A stretch of DNA of 64,000 nucleotides from an uncultured Flavobacteriaceae bacterium (GTDB lineage: Bacteria > Bacteroidota > Bacteroidia > Flavobacteriales > Flavobacteriaceae): assembly GCA_947500525.1 (NCBI GenBank), contig CANMSH010000001.1, positions 744,001-808,000 of the forward strand. The letters are read 5' to 3'. How positions within the stretch are numbered: position 1 is the first letter of the stretch; each line of letters opens with the position of its first letter. The notes beneath the pieces were generated by a model that saw only the letters and a program-made list of their open reading frames with translations, did not search any database and was not told where the DNA came from. The position numbers and the translations under genes are program-made. This document shows, piece by piece, positions 19,058 to 27,733 of the stretch.

Positions 19058-19438
19058 ATGAATTTGAATCAGGTCACAATTCCCTCAATTGATGTTTATA
19101 AGGCTACAGAGTTTTATAAAACACTAGGTTTGAAATTAATTGTGAATGCTTTGCCGAGATACGTTAGATTTGAGTGCCCCGATGGAGATACTACATTTTC
19201 GATACATTTGGTTGATAATTTACCAAAAGGAAACGGAATAGCACTCTATTTTGAACACAATGATCTAGACACTATCGTTGAGCATCTTATTAGTGCAGGG
19301 ATAGAGTTTGATGAGTTACCCGAAGATAAATCATGGGGTTGGAGAGAAGCAAGGCTTAAAGATTTAGACGGTAATAACATTATTATTTTTTATGGAGGAA
19401 CGAATAGAAAGAATCCTCCATGGCGAATTGAAGATTGA
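19058..19438 (+). CDS. VOC (glyoxalase/bleomycin-resistance fold) protein within the bat operon
   Basis: This 126-aa single-domain protein has a vicinal-oxygen-chelate fold pattern: an opening beta strand with YKATEFYKTLGLKL, FECPDGDTTFSIHLVD in the middle, and a C-terminal RLKDLDGNNIIIFYGG, the hallmark ending of the family. Metal ligands cannot be assigned with certainty; His near residue 53 and the Glu/Asp of the last strand are candidates. It sits 3 nt after batC and 2 nt before batD, so it is transcribed as a Bat gene although it is not a classical member. The substrate is unknown. Confidence 0.85.
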   Translation: MNLNQVTIPSIDVYKATEFYKTLGLKLIVNALPRYVRFECPDGDTTFSIHLVDNLPKGNGIALYFEHNDLDTIVEHLISAGIEFDELPEDKSWGWREARLKDLDGNNIIIFYGGTNRKNPPWRIED

Positions 19439-19440
19439 AC

Positions 19441-21207
19441 ATGATAAAAAGAATTGGAATACTATTATTGTTGATTTTTTGCAGTCAAGAACTCTTGGCT
19501 CAAGAACTATCGTTCAAAACGGTCGTTAGTAAGAATCGATTGGGTTCTAATGAGCGTTTGCGAATTACATTTTCTATTAATAAACAAGGTGCAGATAATT
19601 TTACGCCTCCTAAATTTAAAAACTTCAAACTCTTAGCTGGCCCGATGCAATCGACTAATTTTTCGTATGTAAACGGGAAAAAATCGTTTGAGCAATCATA
19701 TACATATACCATTCAGCCTATCACAAAAGGAGTATTCACTATTCCTTCGGCAAGTATAGAATATGAAGGAAATATAGTTAAAACCAATACGGTAAAAGTT
19801 ACGGTAACTGGTGCGGTAGAAATTCCTAAAGATCCGAACGACCCTACATATATTGCGTCTCAAAATGTACATTTAGTGGCAGAAATTTCTAACACGAAAC
19901 CCTATGTTGGAGAAAGCATATCTATTGTTTACAAATTATATGTCGATGTAAATAATGTATCAGTTAGAAATACAAGAGAATTGGAAGCCCCTTCATTTAA
20001 CGGGTTTTGGAACCAAAATATCAATGTAAATCAATGGGAACCTAAAATGAGTGAATTCAGGGGCAAACCTCATCGATATGTGATTGTAAAAAAGGCGGTA
20101 CTTATTCCTCAAAAATCAGGTAAATTGACAATAGATCCTATGAGCATAGAAGTTGCAGCAGGGGTGCCTATTGGTCGAACTGATTTGTTCGGCAATAGAA
20201 TGTCTAAGAATACCAATTTGACGGTGACAACCGGAAGAAGAACGGTGAATGTGAAATCATTACCAGAAGAAAACAAGCCTGCAAATTTTTCTGGAGCCGT
20301 TGGAAACTTAGACTTTACCGTGACAGCAAGTAAAACAGAACTAAAGGCAAACGAATCTGCTCAAATAAAGGTTGAGGTTGCGGGGAAAGGCAATCTCAAA
20401 TTAATTGAATTGCCGGGAATTGAAACACCTAACGGATTAGAAAAATATGAACCCGAACACAAAGAAAATATTAGAACAAATTTGGGGGGATTGAATGGTA
20501 AAGTTTATGACCAGTATACTGTTGTACCGCAGTACAAAGGAAAGTACAAAATACCAGCTGTGTCTTTTTCCTTTTTCAGTCTAAAAGATAAAGAGTATAA
20601 AACGATTACCACTAAACCTATTTTTATAAATGCTCCACAAGGAGCAATTCCTTCAGGTAGTGATGATGTTGTTGTTGCGAAAAGAGATGTAGTAAGTTCA
20701 GGGGCAACAATTAGATATATCAGTAACTCAACGAATCTAAGACGTCTTGGCAAAACGAGAGACTTTTTAAATTCTAATGCTTTTTATGCCTTGCTTGCAT
20801 TGCCTTTGCTTGCTATTCCTCTTGGTATTTTTATTGGCAAGCGAAAACGAGCAAGAGACGGTGATGTAGCTGGTAATAAAAGAAGAAAAGCAGATCGGTT
20901 GGCCCGGAAATATTTATCTGAGGCCCAAAAACAATTAGGTAACAAAGAACCATTTTATATTGCTTTAGAAAGAGCCTTACACAATTATTTGAAAGCAAAA
21001 TTACAGGTTGAGACATCTGATATTAGCAAAGACAAGATAGCAGCAATTTTAAAAAACAAGGGTGTTGATGAAGGTACAATTTCGGCTTTTGTGAAAGTTC
21101 TAAATGACAGTGATTTTGCGAGATATGCACCAAGTACCGATGTAATGATGCAGCAAGAATATGAAAATGCGAAGGAAGTAATTACTAAAATTGATAAACA
21201 ATTATAA
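19441..21207 (+). CDS. batD: BatD: oxygen-tolerance membrane protein
   Basis: This large extracytoplasmic protein (588 aa) has a signal peptide (MIKRIGILLLLIFCSQELLAQ), repeated Ig-like/beta-rich domains (including LSFKTVVSKNRLGSNERLRITF and a VHLVAEISNTKPYVGESISIVYKLYVD segment), a single membrane helix near residues 440-460, and a basic cytoplasmic tail. The ATG at 19441 is preferred over an in-frame TTG at 19435 because it starts exactly at the signal peptide. BatD is the largest product of the operon and likely spans the membrane to contact BatA/BatB. Confidence 0.92.
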   Translation: MIKRIGILLLLIFCSQELLAQELSFKTVVSKNRLGSNERLRITFSINKQGADNFTPPKFKNFKLLAGPMQSTNFSYVNGKKSFEQSYTYTIQPITKGVFTIPSASIEYEGNIVKTNTVKVTVTGAVEIPKDPNDPTYIASQNVHLVAEISNTKPYVGESISIVYKLYVDVNNVSVRNTRELEAPSFNGFWNQNINVNQWEPKMSEFRGKPHRYVIVKKAVLIPQKSGKLTIDPMSIEVAAGVPIGRTDLFGNRMSKNTNLTVTTGRRTVNVKSLPEENKPANFSGAVGNLDFTVTASKTELKANESAQIKVEVAGKGNLKLIELPGIETPNGLEKYEPEHKENIRTNLGGLNGKVYDQYTVVPQYKGKYKIPAVSFSFFSLKDKEYKTITTKPIFINAPQGAIPSGSDDVVVAKRDVVSSGATIRYISNSTNLRRLGKTRDFLNSNAFYALLALPLLAIPLGIFIGKRKRARDGDVAGNKRRKADRLARKYLSEAQKQLGNKEPFYIALERALHNYLKAKLQVETSDISKDKIAAILKNKGVDEGTISAFVKVLNDSDFARYAPSTDVMMQQEYENAKEVITKIDKQL

Positions 21208-21218
21208 TTTTATTGTAT

Positions 21219-21236
21219 TTCCTGCGAAAACAGGAA
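21219..21236. repeat. Small hairpin resembling an interspersed repeat fragment
   Basis: TTCCTG-CGAAAA-CAGGAA lies in the batD-batE gap, with flanking bases giving GTATTTCCTG...CAGGAATC. It resembles the common ATTCCTGCGAAAGCAGGAATC type of short interspersed hairpin, with one inner base changed. A mRNA-processing or stability role is possible. Confidence 0.45.
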
Positions 21237-21247
21237 TCTAGAAACTA

Positions 21248-22003
21248 ATGAAAAGAATATTAACTATACTACTGTTTTTAACGACGAATTTGGTTTTGGC
21301 CCAATCAGCAGATAGTTTATTTGTTGAAGCTAATAAGTTGTACCAGCAAGAAAAATATGTTGAATCTTTATCAATATATGAGAAAATCGAAGAAGGCAAT
21401 ATGGCTTCTGATGATTTGTATTTTAATATGGCAAATGCTTATTATAAAACGAATAAAATAGCACCTGCGGTCTATTATTATGAAAAGGCCCTATTACTAA
21501 ACCCTAATCATGCAGATGCTGCCTATAATATTACCTTTGCACGACGCATGGGCATTGATAATATTGAAGCGCTTCCTAAAAGTATAGGACAAAAATTTAG
21601 AGATGCTATTATTTTGAGACTTTCGTATAACGGTTGGGCATATTTAGCCGTAGTTTGTTCTTTTTTATTCGCTTTACTCTTTTTGTTGTATCATTTTTCT
21701 TACCGCTCTGATCGTAAGCGCGTTTATTTTATTACAAGTATTTTAAGTGCTATTTTTATCATAATCACGATTTTCTTTGCATACAGTAATTATGACTATA
21801 CTAAGAATTATAAAACGGCCATTGTTTTTGCCGAGCAAAGTGACGTAAAAAGTGCTCCATCGAACTCAGGTGAAATAGATTTTGAATTACATGAAGGTAC
21901 AAAGGTACAATTGCTAGAAAGTTTAGATAATTGGAAGAAAATCAAAATTGCAGATGGCAAAATTGGTTGGATTGCCGCCGATGATATTCGAGAATTGCAC
22001 TAA
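21248..22003 (+). CDS. batE: BatE: TPR and SH3-like domain membrane protein
   Basis: This is the last gene of the Bat operon. A signal peptide (ending NLVLAQ near residue 19) is followed by two TPR units (about 20-95, with MANAYYKTNKIAPAVYYYEKALLLNPNHADAAYN). Two membrane helices follow at about 130-150 and 160-182, and the protein ends in a bacterial SH3-like domain (residues ~195-250, VKSAPSNSGEIDFELHEG and NWKKIKIADGKIGWI). The 251-aa length is as expected. It converges with the methyltransferase gene, only 3 nt away, with no evident terminator between them. Confidence 0.92.
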   Translation: MKRILTILLFLTTNLVLAQSADSLFVEANKLYQQEKYVESLSIYEKIEEGNMASDDLYFNMANAYYKTNKIAPAVYYYEKALLLNPNHADAAYNITFARRMGIDNIEALPKSIGQKFRDAIILRLSYNGWAYLAVVCSFLFALLFLLYHFSYRSDRKRVYFITSILSAIFIIITIFFAYSNYDYTKNYKTAIVFAEQSDVKSAPSNSGEIDFELHEGTKVQLLESLDNWKKIKIADGKIGWIAADDIRELH

Positions 22004-22006
22004 TTT

Positions 22007-22774
22007 TTACTTGGAGCAAACAGGTAAAATTTCGTTTTCCATCAAACGATATGTATCAAGATCTTTTTTAGAAATTTGCTCTGAATAGTTGACTTCATCA
22101 ACCTTAAAACCAACAGCTCTTAATCTGTCAAAATAGTCACTACCATATACACGCACATGGTCATATTGTCCAAAATGTTTTGCTCGCTCTTCTGGAGAGG
22201 TAATGCTAAAATCTTCATAAGTAGTCGCTCTAGAATAATCTTGAGGTATTTGCAAAATTGCCGTGCCACCTTTTTTTAAGACTCTATATAACTCCTGCAT
22301 AGCTTTGGTGTCATCTGGGATATGTTCTAAGACATGATTGCAAAATATGATGTCAAAACTATCATTGTCGAAAGGTAGGTCGCAAATATCGGCCTTAACG
22401 TCTACAATAGGAGAGTAGAGATCAGCAGTAATTAAATCAATATGAGGTAATTTCTTAAAACGCTTCAAAAAACACTGTTCAGGTGCCATGTGTAACACTT
22501 TTTTCGATTTAGATGTATCAAAAAAATCAGTCTCATTTTTTAAGTATAACCATAATAATCGATGACGTTCTAATGACAATGTGCTAGGTGATAGCACATT
22601 TGGCCGCTGTATACCATAACCATAAGGCAAAAATTTTCGAAAACTTTTACCGTCGATAGGATCAGTATATGCAGAACCTCTTAAATACCATGCGAATAAA
22701 GGTCGTACCCAATAACTTACCTTAATAAGCCAAGGTCGAGGTATTGTATTTAATATATATTTGAAAAATTTCAA
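22007..22774 (-). CDS. Class I SAM-dependent methyltransferase
   Basis: This 255-aa protein has a Methyltransf_11-type domain. The acidic SAM-binding region is DLITADLYSPIVDVKADICDLPF and motif IV is FDIIFCNHVLEHIPDD, followed by LYRVLKKGGTAILQIP. The N-terminal ~75 residues are a family-specific extension. The start is a TTG at 22774: an in-frame stop lies 21-24 nt upstream and the first internal ATG is near residue 96, inside the fold. The substrate is unknown. It lies 8 nt downstream of the cupin gene, in an operon with map. Confidence 0.85.
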   Translation of the reverse strand: MKFFKYILNTIPRPWLIKVSYWVRPLFAWYLRGSAYTDPIDGKSFRKFLPYGYGIQRPNVLSPSTLSLERHRLLWLYLKNETDFFDTSKSKKVLHMAPEQCFLKRFKKLPHIDLITADLYSPIVDVKADICDLPFDNDSFDIIFCNHVLEHIPDDTKAMQELYRVLKKGGTAILQIPQDYSRATTYEDFSITSPEERAKHFGQYDHVRVYGSDYFDRLRAVGFKVDEVNYSEQISKKDLDTYRLMENEILPVCSK

Positions 22775-22782
22775 AAAACTTA

Positions 22783-23100
22783 CTATTTATAATCCTCGCG
22801 TACCGGGCAAAAAGTGTCAATAACTTGACAATTCGTTAAAGCTTTTGCGCTATGTATGACATTGGAAGGAATTGTTACTGACATGCCTGCTGAAAGTACG
22901 TTTGTTTGATTGTTAACGGTCATTTCTAACTCACCGGCAACAATATGCGTAATTTGTTCATGAATGTGCGCATGCTCAGGTAAAACGGCACCTTTATCAA
23001 TTGTTACATGTCCGATAGTGACATTTTCTGTATGGATAAAGCGAGCGCGCAACCCTTCGAAGAGTTCTTTTTCAGGAATATTGGAAACGTTTTGTATCAT
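22783..23100 (-). CDS. Small cupin-domain protein
   Basis: A single cupin barrel of 105 aa. The two cupin motifs are visible: GAVLPEHAHIHEQITHIVAGELEMTV (metal ligands His, His, Glu) near residues 34-60, and IPSNVIHSAKALTNCQVIDTF with the final His near 83. Such small cupins may bind metals or small ligands; no function is assigned. Its ATG overlaps the TGA of map by four bases (ATGA), so the two are translationally coupled. Confidence 0.85.
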   Translation of the reverse strand: MIQNVSNIPEKELFEGLRARFIHTENVTIGHVTIDKGAVLPEHAHIHEQITHIVAGELEMTVNNQTNVLSAGMSVTIPSNVIHSAKALTNCQVIDTFCPVREDYK

Positions 23101-23918
23101 TTATTAGTGAGTTCTGTTTGACGAAATTCATCTTCTTCATCACTTTGAATACCTAGTGCATCATACACATATTTAAAGGTTGAAAGCAATTCTGGTTTTC
23201 CGTTTATGATGGCAACGTCATGTTCAAAATGTGCCGAAGGTTTTCCATCAGCAGTCAGGATTGTCCAACCATCTTTTAAATGTATAGTCTTGTGCGTCCC
23301 TAGATTGATCATAGGCTCAATAGCTACTACCATCCCATTTTTAAATTTTTTACCTCTCCCACGTTTGCCATAATTGGGCATTTCGGGATCTTCATGCATT
23401 TTTTTGCCTAATCCATGACCTACTAATTCACGTACGACGCCATAACCATGAGATTCACAATAATTTTGAATAGCAAAACCTACGTCACCAACTCTATTAC
23501 CTACTTTAAATTCACGTATGCCTTCGTATAAGCTTTCTTTGGTTACTTTAAGTAATTTTTTGGTTTCTTCGGCAACTTCTCCAACCTCAAATGTATAGGC
23601 ATGATCTCCGTAAAAACCATTTTTTAGAGCACCACAGTCTATGGAAATAATATCTCCATTTTTTAGCGGTTTGTCGTTCGGAATACCATGAACAACTTGC
23701 GCATTTGGGCTCATACACAATGTGTTAGGGAAGTCATATAACCCTAAAAACCCAGGAATTGCTTGTTGATCTCTAATAAACTCTTCCGCTATTTTGTCTA
23801 GTTGAAGGGTGGTAACTCCGGGTTTAACTTCGGCAGCTAGAATCCCTAACGTTTTAGAGACTATAAGCGCGCTTTCGCGCATCAATTCTATTTCTTCCCT
23901 AGTTTTAATCTTAATCAT
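23097..23918 (-). CDS. map: Methionine aminopeptidase type I
   Basis: Removes the initiator methionine from nascent proteins. All five metal ligands of the pita-bread fold can be placed: Asp in DIISIDCG, Asp in FYGDHAYTF, His in LVGHGLGKKMHEDP, Glu in VAIEPMI and Glu in HFEHDVAI. The substrate His is in VVHGIPND. At 273 aa it matches type I enzymes without an N-terminal extension. It belongs to a short operon: HAD-like hydrolase, map, cupin, methyltransferase. Confidence 0.96.
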   Translation of the reverse strand: MIKIKTREEIELMRESALIVSKTLGILAAEVKPGVTTLQLDKIAEEFIRDQQAIPGFLGLYDFPNTLCMSPNAQVVHGIPNDKPLKNGDIISIDCGALKNGFYGDHAYTFEVGEVAEETKKLLKVTKESLYEGIREFKVGNRVGDVGFAIQNYCESHGYGVVRELVGHGLGKKMHEDPEMPNYGKRGRGKKFKNGMVVAIEPMINLGTHKTIHLKDGWTILTADGKPSAHFEHDVAIINGKPELLSTFKYVYDALGIQSDEEDEFRQTELTNK

Positions 23919-23927
23919 AATACAAAT

Positions 23928-24329
23928 TTAAAAGCGCCAAAAACTCTTTTTCTTCTTAGGGACCTTCGCCGTTGGGTCATTTGTAATTTTTCTATAAATC
24001 TCACCCCAACCAAGCATTCCTCCTATATTCCTATCATCAATGAAAAGATCGGCGTTAATTTTTCTACTTACTTTACCTTCATATATTTCCTCCGGATAAT
24101 TTTTATTGACGGCGTAAAACTCAATGCCATTTTTTTTGCAAAAGGTTACTGCTTCTTCTAATTTACTTCCGTTTCTATAGGTCCAAAGAATTAAGCGATG
24201 GCCATCATTTTGAAGTTGTTTAAGGGTCTCAAAAGCAAAAATTTTTGCACTCCCTATTTGTGGATACGCATCTTCAACTATAGTTCCGTCGAAATCTACG
24301 GCAATGATTAAATGATTCTTAGGTAACAT
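23928..24329 (-). CDS. HAD-superfamily (BT0820-like) small hydrolase
   Basis: This 133-aa protein has HAD motif I (IAVDFDGTIVED, residues ~9-20), motif II in RLILWTYRNG, and motif IV DLFIDDRNIGG near 95-106. It lacks a cap domain, resembling the short BT0820-like hydrolases of Bacteroidota. The substrate is unknown, presumably a small phosphate ester. It is the first gene of the map operon, with an exact TAAATTTG promoter box 20 nt upstream. Confidence 0.85.
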   Translation of the reverse strand: MLPKNHLIIAVDFDGTIVEDAYPQIGSAKIFAFETLKQLQNDGHRLILWTYRNGSKLEEAVTFCKKNGIEFYAVNKNYPEEIYEGKVSRKINADLFIDDRNIGGMLGWGEIYRKITNDPTAKVPKKKKSFWRF

Positions 24330-24348
24330 TTTCGTTTTTTGATTTTTG

Positions 24349-24356
24349 CAAATTTA
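24349..24356 (-). promoter_or_regulatory. -7 box for the HAD-map operon
   Basis: On the minus strand this reads TAAATTTG, an exact TAnnTTTG match, followed by CAAAAATC and the ATG at 24329. No clear TTG sits at the proper upstream distance, so support is partial. Confidence 0.4.
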
Positions 24357-24422
24357 ATGTATTATACACTAATTCTACTACAATCAGATAAAAATCCATA
24401 GATAGCGATCAATCGATAGAAG

Positions 24423-24959
24423 CTATTTTTTATGAATATTGAAGTATGTATGTTTATAGTTTTTACCAGATAAAATTTTCAACAAATCCTTTTCTAGACT
24501 TTTTCTTGGTTGTTCTACAAAACGATTAATCTCGTTACCATTTTTATAGATAATAAGTGTTGGTGTTCTCCGTATATCGAAACCTTCTTGTAAATTATTT
24601 GGTGTTTTCTTGGCTCTATTTAAAGCAATTATTTCTAAATTTTGAGAGTCAAATTTAATGGCTTCCAAAATTTTAGAAAGCCTTGGAATTTCTCGATGGC
24701 TATCATGACACCAAACCGACATAAACACCTTAATAGTGATTCCATCGAGATGATTCTTCAATTTTGTGATCGTTTTACGATCTAATTCGTAACTGTCATA
24801 ACTTTCATCAAACCATGTAGCATGTGGTGGTTGTTTGAAAAAATCCATCGATTTTTTTCCAATGTAATCAGACCTATTTTGGGCAATTGTTTCTTTCTTT
24901 TGAGCATTCAAAGCGAATGTTATCGAACAAACAATTACAAGAACAATGTATGATTTCAT
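24423..24959 (-). CDS. Exported thioredoxin-fold protein with WCHDS active site
   Basis: A signal peptide (ending FALNAQ, residue ~19) and a thioredoxin fold from about residue 60: strand IKVFMSVWCHDSHREIPRLSKIL, then the cis-Pro loop RRTPTLIIYKNG near 137. The active site is WC-H-D-S, so the resolving cysteine is replaced by Ser; this single-Cys form would favour an isomerase- or thiol-transferase-like role over a dithiol reductase. It is 178 aa. It lies 9 nt downstream of gpmI, so it may be cotranscribed. Confidence 0.82.
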   Translation of the reverse strand: MKSYIVLVIVCSITFALNAQKKETIAQNRSDYIGKKSMDFFKQPPHATWFDESYDSYELDRKTITKLKNHLDGITIKVFMSVWCHDSHREIPRLSKILEAIKFDSQNLEIIALNRAKKTPNNLQEGFDIRRTPTLIIYKNGNEINRFVEQPRKSLEKDLLKILSGKNYKHTYFNIHKK

Positions 24960-24968
24960 ATTGTTGGT

Positions 24969-26483
24969 TTAAAGTAAAGAATCTTCAGTCATAATCGCCG
25001 GTTTTTCAATGCCTATTAGATCTAACACGGTTGGTGCAATATTTGCTAAAATTCCGTCTTTAATTGATGATAACTCATTGTCAACTAATAGTATTGGTAC
25101 CGGATTCGTTGTATGCGCCGTGTTTGGTGACCCGTCTTCATTCTTCATGGTTTCACTGTTACCATGATCGGCAATAATGATGCCAGTATATTGATTTTGA
25201 AGAGCTGTCTCAATGATTTGTTGTGTACACTGATCTACTTTTTCAGCAGCTTTTACAGCGGCTTCGAAGACTCCAGTATGTCCTACCATGTCTGTGTTTG
25301 CAAAATTTAAACAAATAAAATCTGCCTCTTGCGCTTGAAGTTCTGGGATAATGGCATCCGTGATTTCTTGAGCACTCATCTCTGGTTGCAAGTCGTATGT
25401 GGCTACTTTAGGTGAAGGACACATTAATCTTTTCTCGCCATTAAACTCTTGTTCTCTTCCACCCGAAAAGAAAAAGGTAACATGTGGATATTTTTCGGTT
25501 TCGGCTATTCTAATTTGCTTTTTGTTATGTTGTTCTAATATTTCACCAAGCGTTTCAGTTAGATCTTCTTTAGGATAAATAACATGAACGTTTGAGTATG
25601 TATCGTCATAATTAGTCATTGTGACATAATGCAACTTTAATTTATGCATATTAAATTCATGAAAATCTTGTTGTGATAATGCCTGTGTTAATTGTCTACC
25701 TCGATCTGTTCTAAAATTGAAAAAAATGACAACATCATCTTCTTCTATTGTTGCAATAGGTACTGATTGCTCATCAACCAGAACTATAGGCTTTATGAAT
25801 TCATCAGAAATATCTTCGTCATAACTATCTTGAATCGCTCTTTTTGCGCTTGTAGCCTTTGTACCAATACCATTTACTAACAAGTCATATGCGAGCTTTA
25901 CGCGTTCCCAGCGCTTATCTCTATCCATTGCGTAATAGCGACCAACAATTGAGGCTAATTGTGCATTATGATTTGGAAGATATTCTTGTAGGTCTGTTAA
26001 AAAGTCTATGCCCGATTCAGGGTCAACATCTCTACCATCGGTAAAAGCATGAACATAGCTTTGCACACCTGAAGCATCAGCTGCCTTTACCAATCCTTTT
26101 AAATGATCAATATGAGAATGAACACCACCATCTGAAACTAGCCCTAAAAAATGAACTTTTTTAGCATGTTCTTTTGCATAAGTAAAAGCATTTTTTAATA
26201 CCTTTTCATTGGCTATTTCCTCATTTTCAACCGCCAAATTAATTTTAGCTAAATCTTGATATACGATTCGACCCGCACCTAAATTCATGTGTCCAACTTC
26301 ACTATTTCCCATTTGCCCTTCAGGTAAACCAACGTGGAGGCCATCTGTTCTTAGGGTAGCGTTTGGGTACTTAGTATAGAGTGAATCAATAAATGGAGTG
26401 TTTGCTTTCGCTATTGCCGACACTTCGGGGTTTTTAGAAATGCCCCATCCATCAAGGATTACTAAAATTACTTTTTTATTCAT
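24969..26483 (-). CDS. gpmI: 2,3-bisphosphoglycerate-independent phosphoglycerate mutase
   Basis: Glycolytic and gluconeogenic interconversion of 3- and 2-phosphoglycerate using a phosphoserine and two Mn ions. The metal-binding start VILDGWG, the active-site Ser region LPEGQMGNSEVGHMNLGAGR (~residues 52-71), HSHIDHL, HAFTDGRDVDP, FNFRTDRGRQ and the C-terminal metal site IADHGNSETM are all present. Full length at 504 aa. A TATTTTTG box lies upstream on the minus strand, though the spacing to the nearest TTG is short. Confidence 0.96.
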   Translation of the reverse strand: MNKKVILVILDGWGISKNPEVSAIAKANTPFIDSLYTKYPNATLRTDGLHVGLPEGQMGNSEVGHMNLGAGRIVYQDLAKINLAVENEEIANEKVLKNAFTYAKEHAKKVHFLGLVSDGGVHSHIDHLKGLVKAADASGVQSYVHAFTDGRDVDPESGIDFLTDLQEYLPNHNAQLASIVGRYYAMDRDKRWERVKLAYDLLVNGIGTKATSAKRAIQDSYDEDISDEFIKPIVLVDEQSVPIATIEEDDVVIFFNFRTDRGRQLTQALSQQDFHEFNMHKLKLHYVTMTNYDDTYSNVHVIYPKEDLTETLGEILEQHNKKQIRIAETEKYPHVTFFFSGGREQEFNGEKRLMCPSPKVATYDLQPEMSAQEITDAIIPELQAQEADFICLNFANTDMVGHTGVFEAAVKAAEKVDQCTQQIIETALQNQYTGIIIADHGNSETMKNEDGSPNTAHTTNPVPILLVDNELSSIKDGILANIAPTVLDLIGIEKPAIMTEDSLL

Positions 26484-26638
26484 GGTACTTATATCTTCTT
26501 ACTTGTTATTGTACAAAAATACTAATTAAAGTACCAAGTTTTAAGTTTAGAGCAGTTTTACCATTTCTACAATTTTCGCCTATAAAAATTCACAAATTAA
26601 CATTATTTAAGAGGCCTTTAACTTTATTAATATTTGGG

Positions 26639-26677
26639 GTTAAACTTGAGTTAATCAGTGTTAAACAGTAGGTTATC
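26639..26677 (+). promoter_or_regulatory. Phased GTTAAAC direct repeats upstream of the ankyrin gene
   Basis: GTTAAAC (26639), GTTAATC (26650), GTTAAAC (26660) and a weaker GGTTATC (26671) recur every 10-11 bp, one helical turn. Tandem 6-7 bp direct repeats with 4-5 bp spacers are typical binding sites of OmpR/PhoB-family response regulators. The rest of the 26484-26727 gap holds only AT-rich sequence and the gpmI 5' region. Confidence 0.45.
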
Positions 26678-26727
26678 ATTGTTTTTATTTACTTCCTTTA
26701 GTATGTAATCTTATAAACCACATTATT

Positions 26728-27150
26728 ATGAAAAAATTATTCTTATCCATGACATTGGTTTTAGCGTTTGCTTTGAGTGCAAGTTCTATGACCTTAAATG
26801 ATTCTTTCGAATCTATTAAATTTGACAAAACCCTTGTCTTAAAGACAGAGGTAAGTACCTTTTGTAAGCTAGTAGCGAAAGGAGATATAGAGGGCGTTAA
26901 AAGTATGATCGCAGCAGGAACCGATATTAATAAGAAATCTGTTGGAATGACACCTCTTATGTATGCAGCTCGACATAATCGGGTAGAAATAGTGAACCTA
27001 TTAATTTCTAAAGGCGCAAATTTGAAGATGAAGTCTAATCGAGGTTATTCGGCGTTAGATTATGCTGAGATGTCAAAGGCAGTCGATGCTTATAAAGTAA
27101 TCTCAGATGTGCTGTACTCTAAAATGAAGAAGAAAAAGGCGGCACTTTAA
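26728..27150 (+). CDS. Exported ankyrin-repeat protein
   Basis: This 140-aa protein has a signal peptide (residues 1-20, ALSASS) followed by a short linker and two to three ankyrin repeats: FCKLVAKGDIEGVKSMIAAG, then MTPLMYAARHNRVEIVNLLI and SNRGYSALDYAEM. It ends with a Lys-rich tail. Small periplasmic ankyrin proteins protect catalases or act as binding scaffolds in some bacteria, but no partner is nearby. It is monocistronic, bounded by phased upstream repeats and a strong terminator. Confidence 0.88.
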   Translation: MKKLFLSMTLVLAFALSASSMTLNDSFESIKFDKTLVLKTEVSTFCKLVAKGDIEGVKSMIAAGTDINKKSVGMTPLMYAARHNRVEIVNLLISKGANLKMKSNRGYSALDYAEMSKAVDAYKVISDVLYSKMKKKKAAL

Positions 27151-27154
27151 AAAT

Positions 27155-27185
27155 AAAAAAGAGAAGTTAAAAACTTCTCTTTTTT
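27155..27185. terminator. Bidirectional intrinsic terminator between ankyrin gene and ppa
   Basis: A 14-bp stem (AAAAAAGAGAAGTT pairing with AACTTCTCTTTTTT) with a 3-nt AAA loop and A/T tracts on both sides. It separates the convergent ankyrin (plus) and ppa (minus) genes. Confidence 0.9.
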
Positions 27186-27187
27186 AT

Positions 27188-27721
27188 TTATTTCTTAAAT
27201 TTTTCTTTGTAGTCTATAATACTTTGTCTTACAATCTGTAAAGCAATGTCTTTGTTTTGAAAATCTTCAACCACAACTGTTTTATTCTCTAATTTTTTAT
27301 AATCTTCGAAGAAATTCTTTAATTCTCTAAAGAAATGACGGGGTAACTCATCTATAGAATCGATATGATTTACACTCATATCATTTGCTGCGACCGCAAT
27401 AATTTTATCATCCATCTCACCACCATCTAACATACGCATCACTCCAATAACTTTGGCATTTACGAGACACATTGGTTGGATATCAATTTGTGAGAGTACA
27501 ACGATATCCAGAGGGTCATCATCATCGCAGTAGGTTTGTGGTATAAAACCATAATTAGCAGGGTAGTACATGGCAGAGTATAAAACTCTATCTAATTTGA
27601 GCATACCACTCTCTTTATCTAATTCGTATTTGGCTCTCGTATTTTTAGGTATTTCTATGATACCAGTTACAATTTCAGGAACGTTTTCTCCTACACTTAC
27701 ATCGTGCCATGGATTCATCAT
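27188..27721 (-). CDS. ppa: Inorganic pyrophosphatase (family I)
   Basis: Hydrolyses pyrophosphate in the cytoplasm. The family I motifs are clear: [43 protein letters not shown] (the D-x-D-P-x-D metal site near residues 61-66), and [14 protein letters not shown]. It is 177 aa, typical length. The start could be either of two consecutive ATGs (27721 or 27718). A small membrane protein gene lies 12 nt upstream. Confidence 0.95.
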   Translation of the reverse strand: MMNPWHDVSVGENVPEIVTGIIEIPKNTRAKYELDKESGMLKLDRVLYSAMYYPANYGFIPQTYCDDDDPLDIVVLSQIDIQPMCLVNAKVIGVMRMLDGGEMDDKIIAVAANDMSVNHIDSIDELPRHFFRELKNFFEDYKKLENKTVVVEDFQNKDIALQIVRQSIIDYKEKFKK

Positions 27722-27733
27722 ATATTGTCTCTT

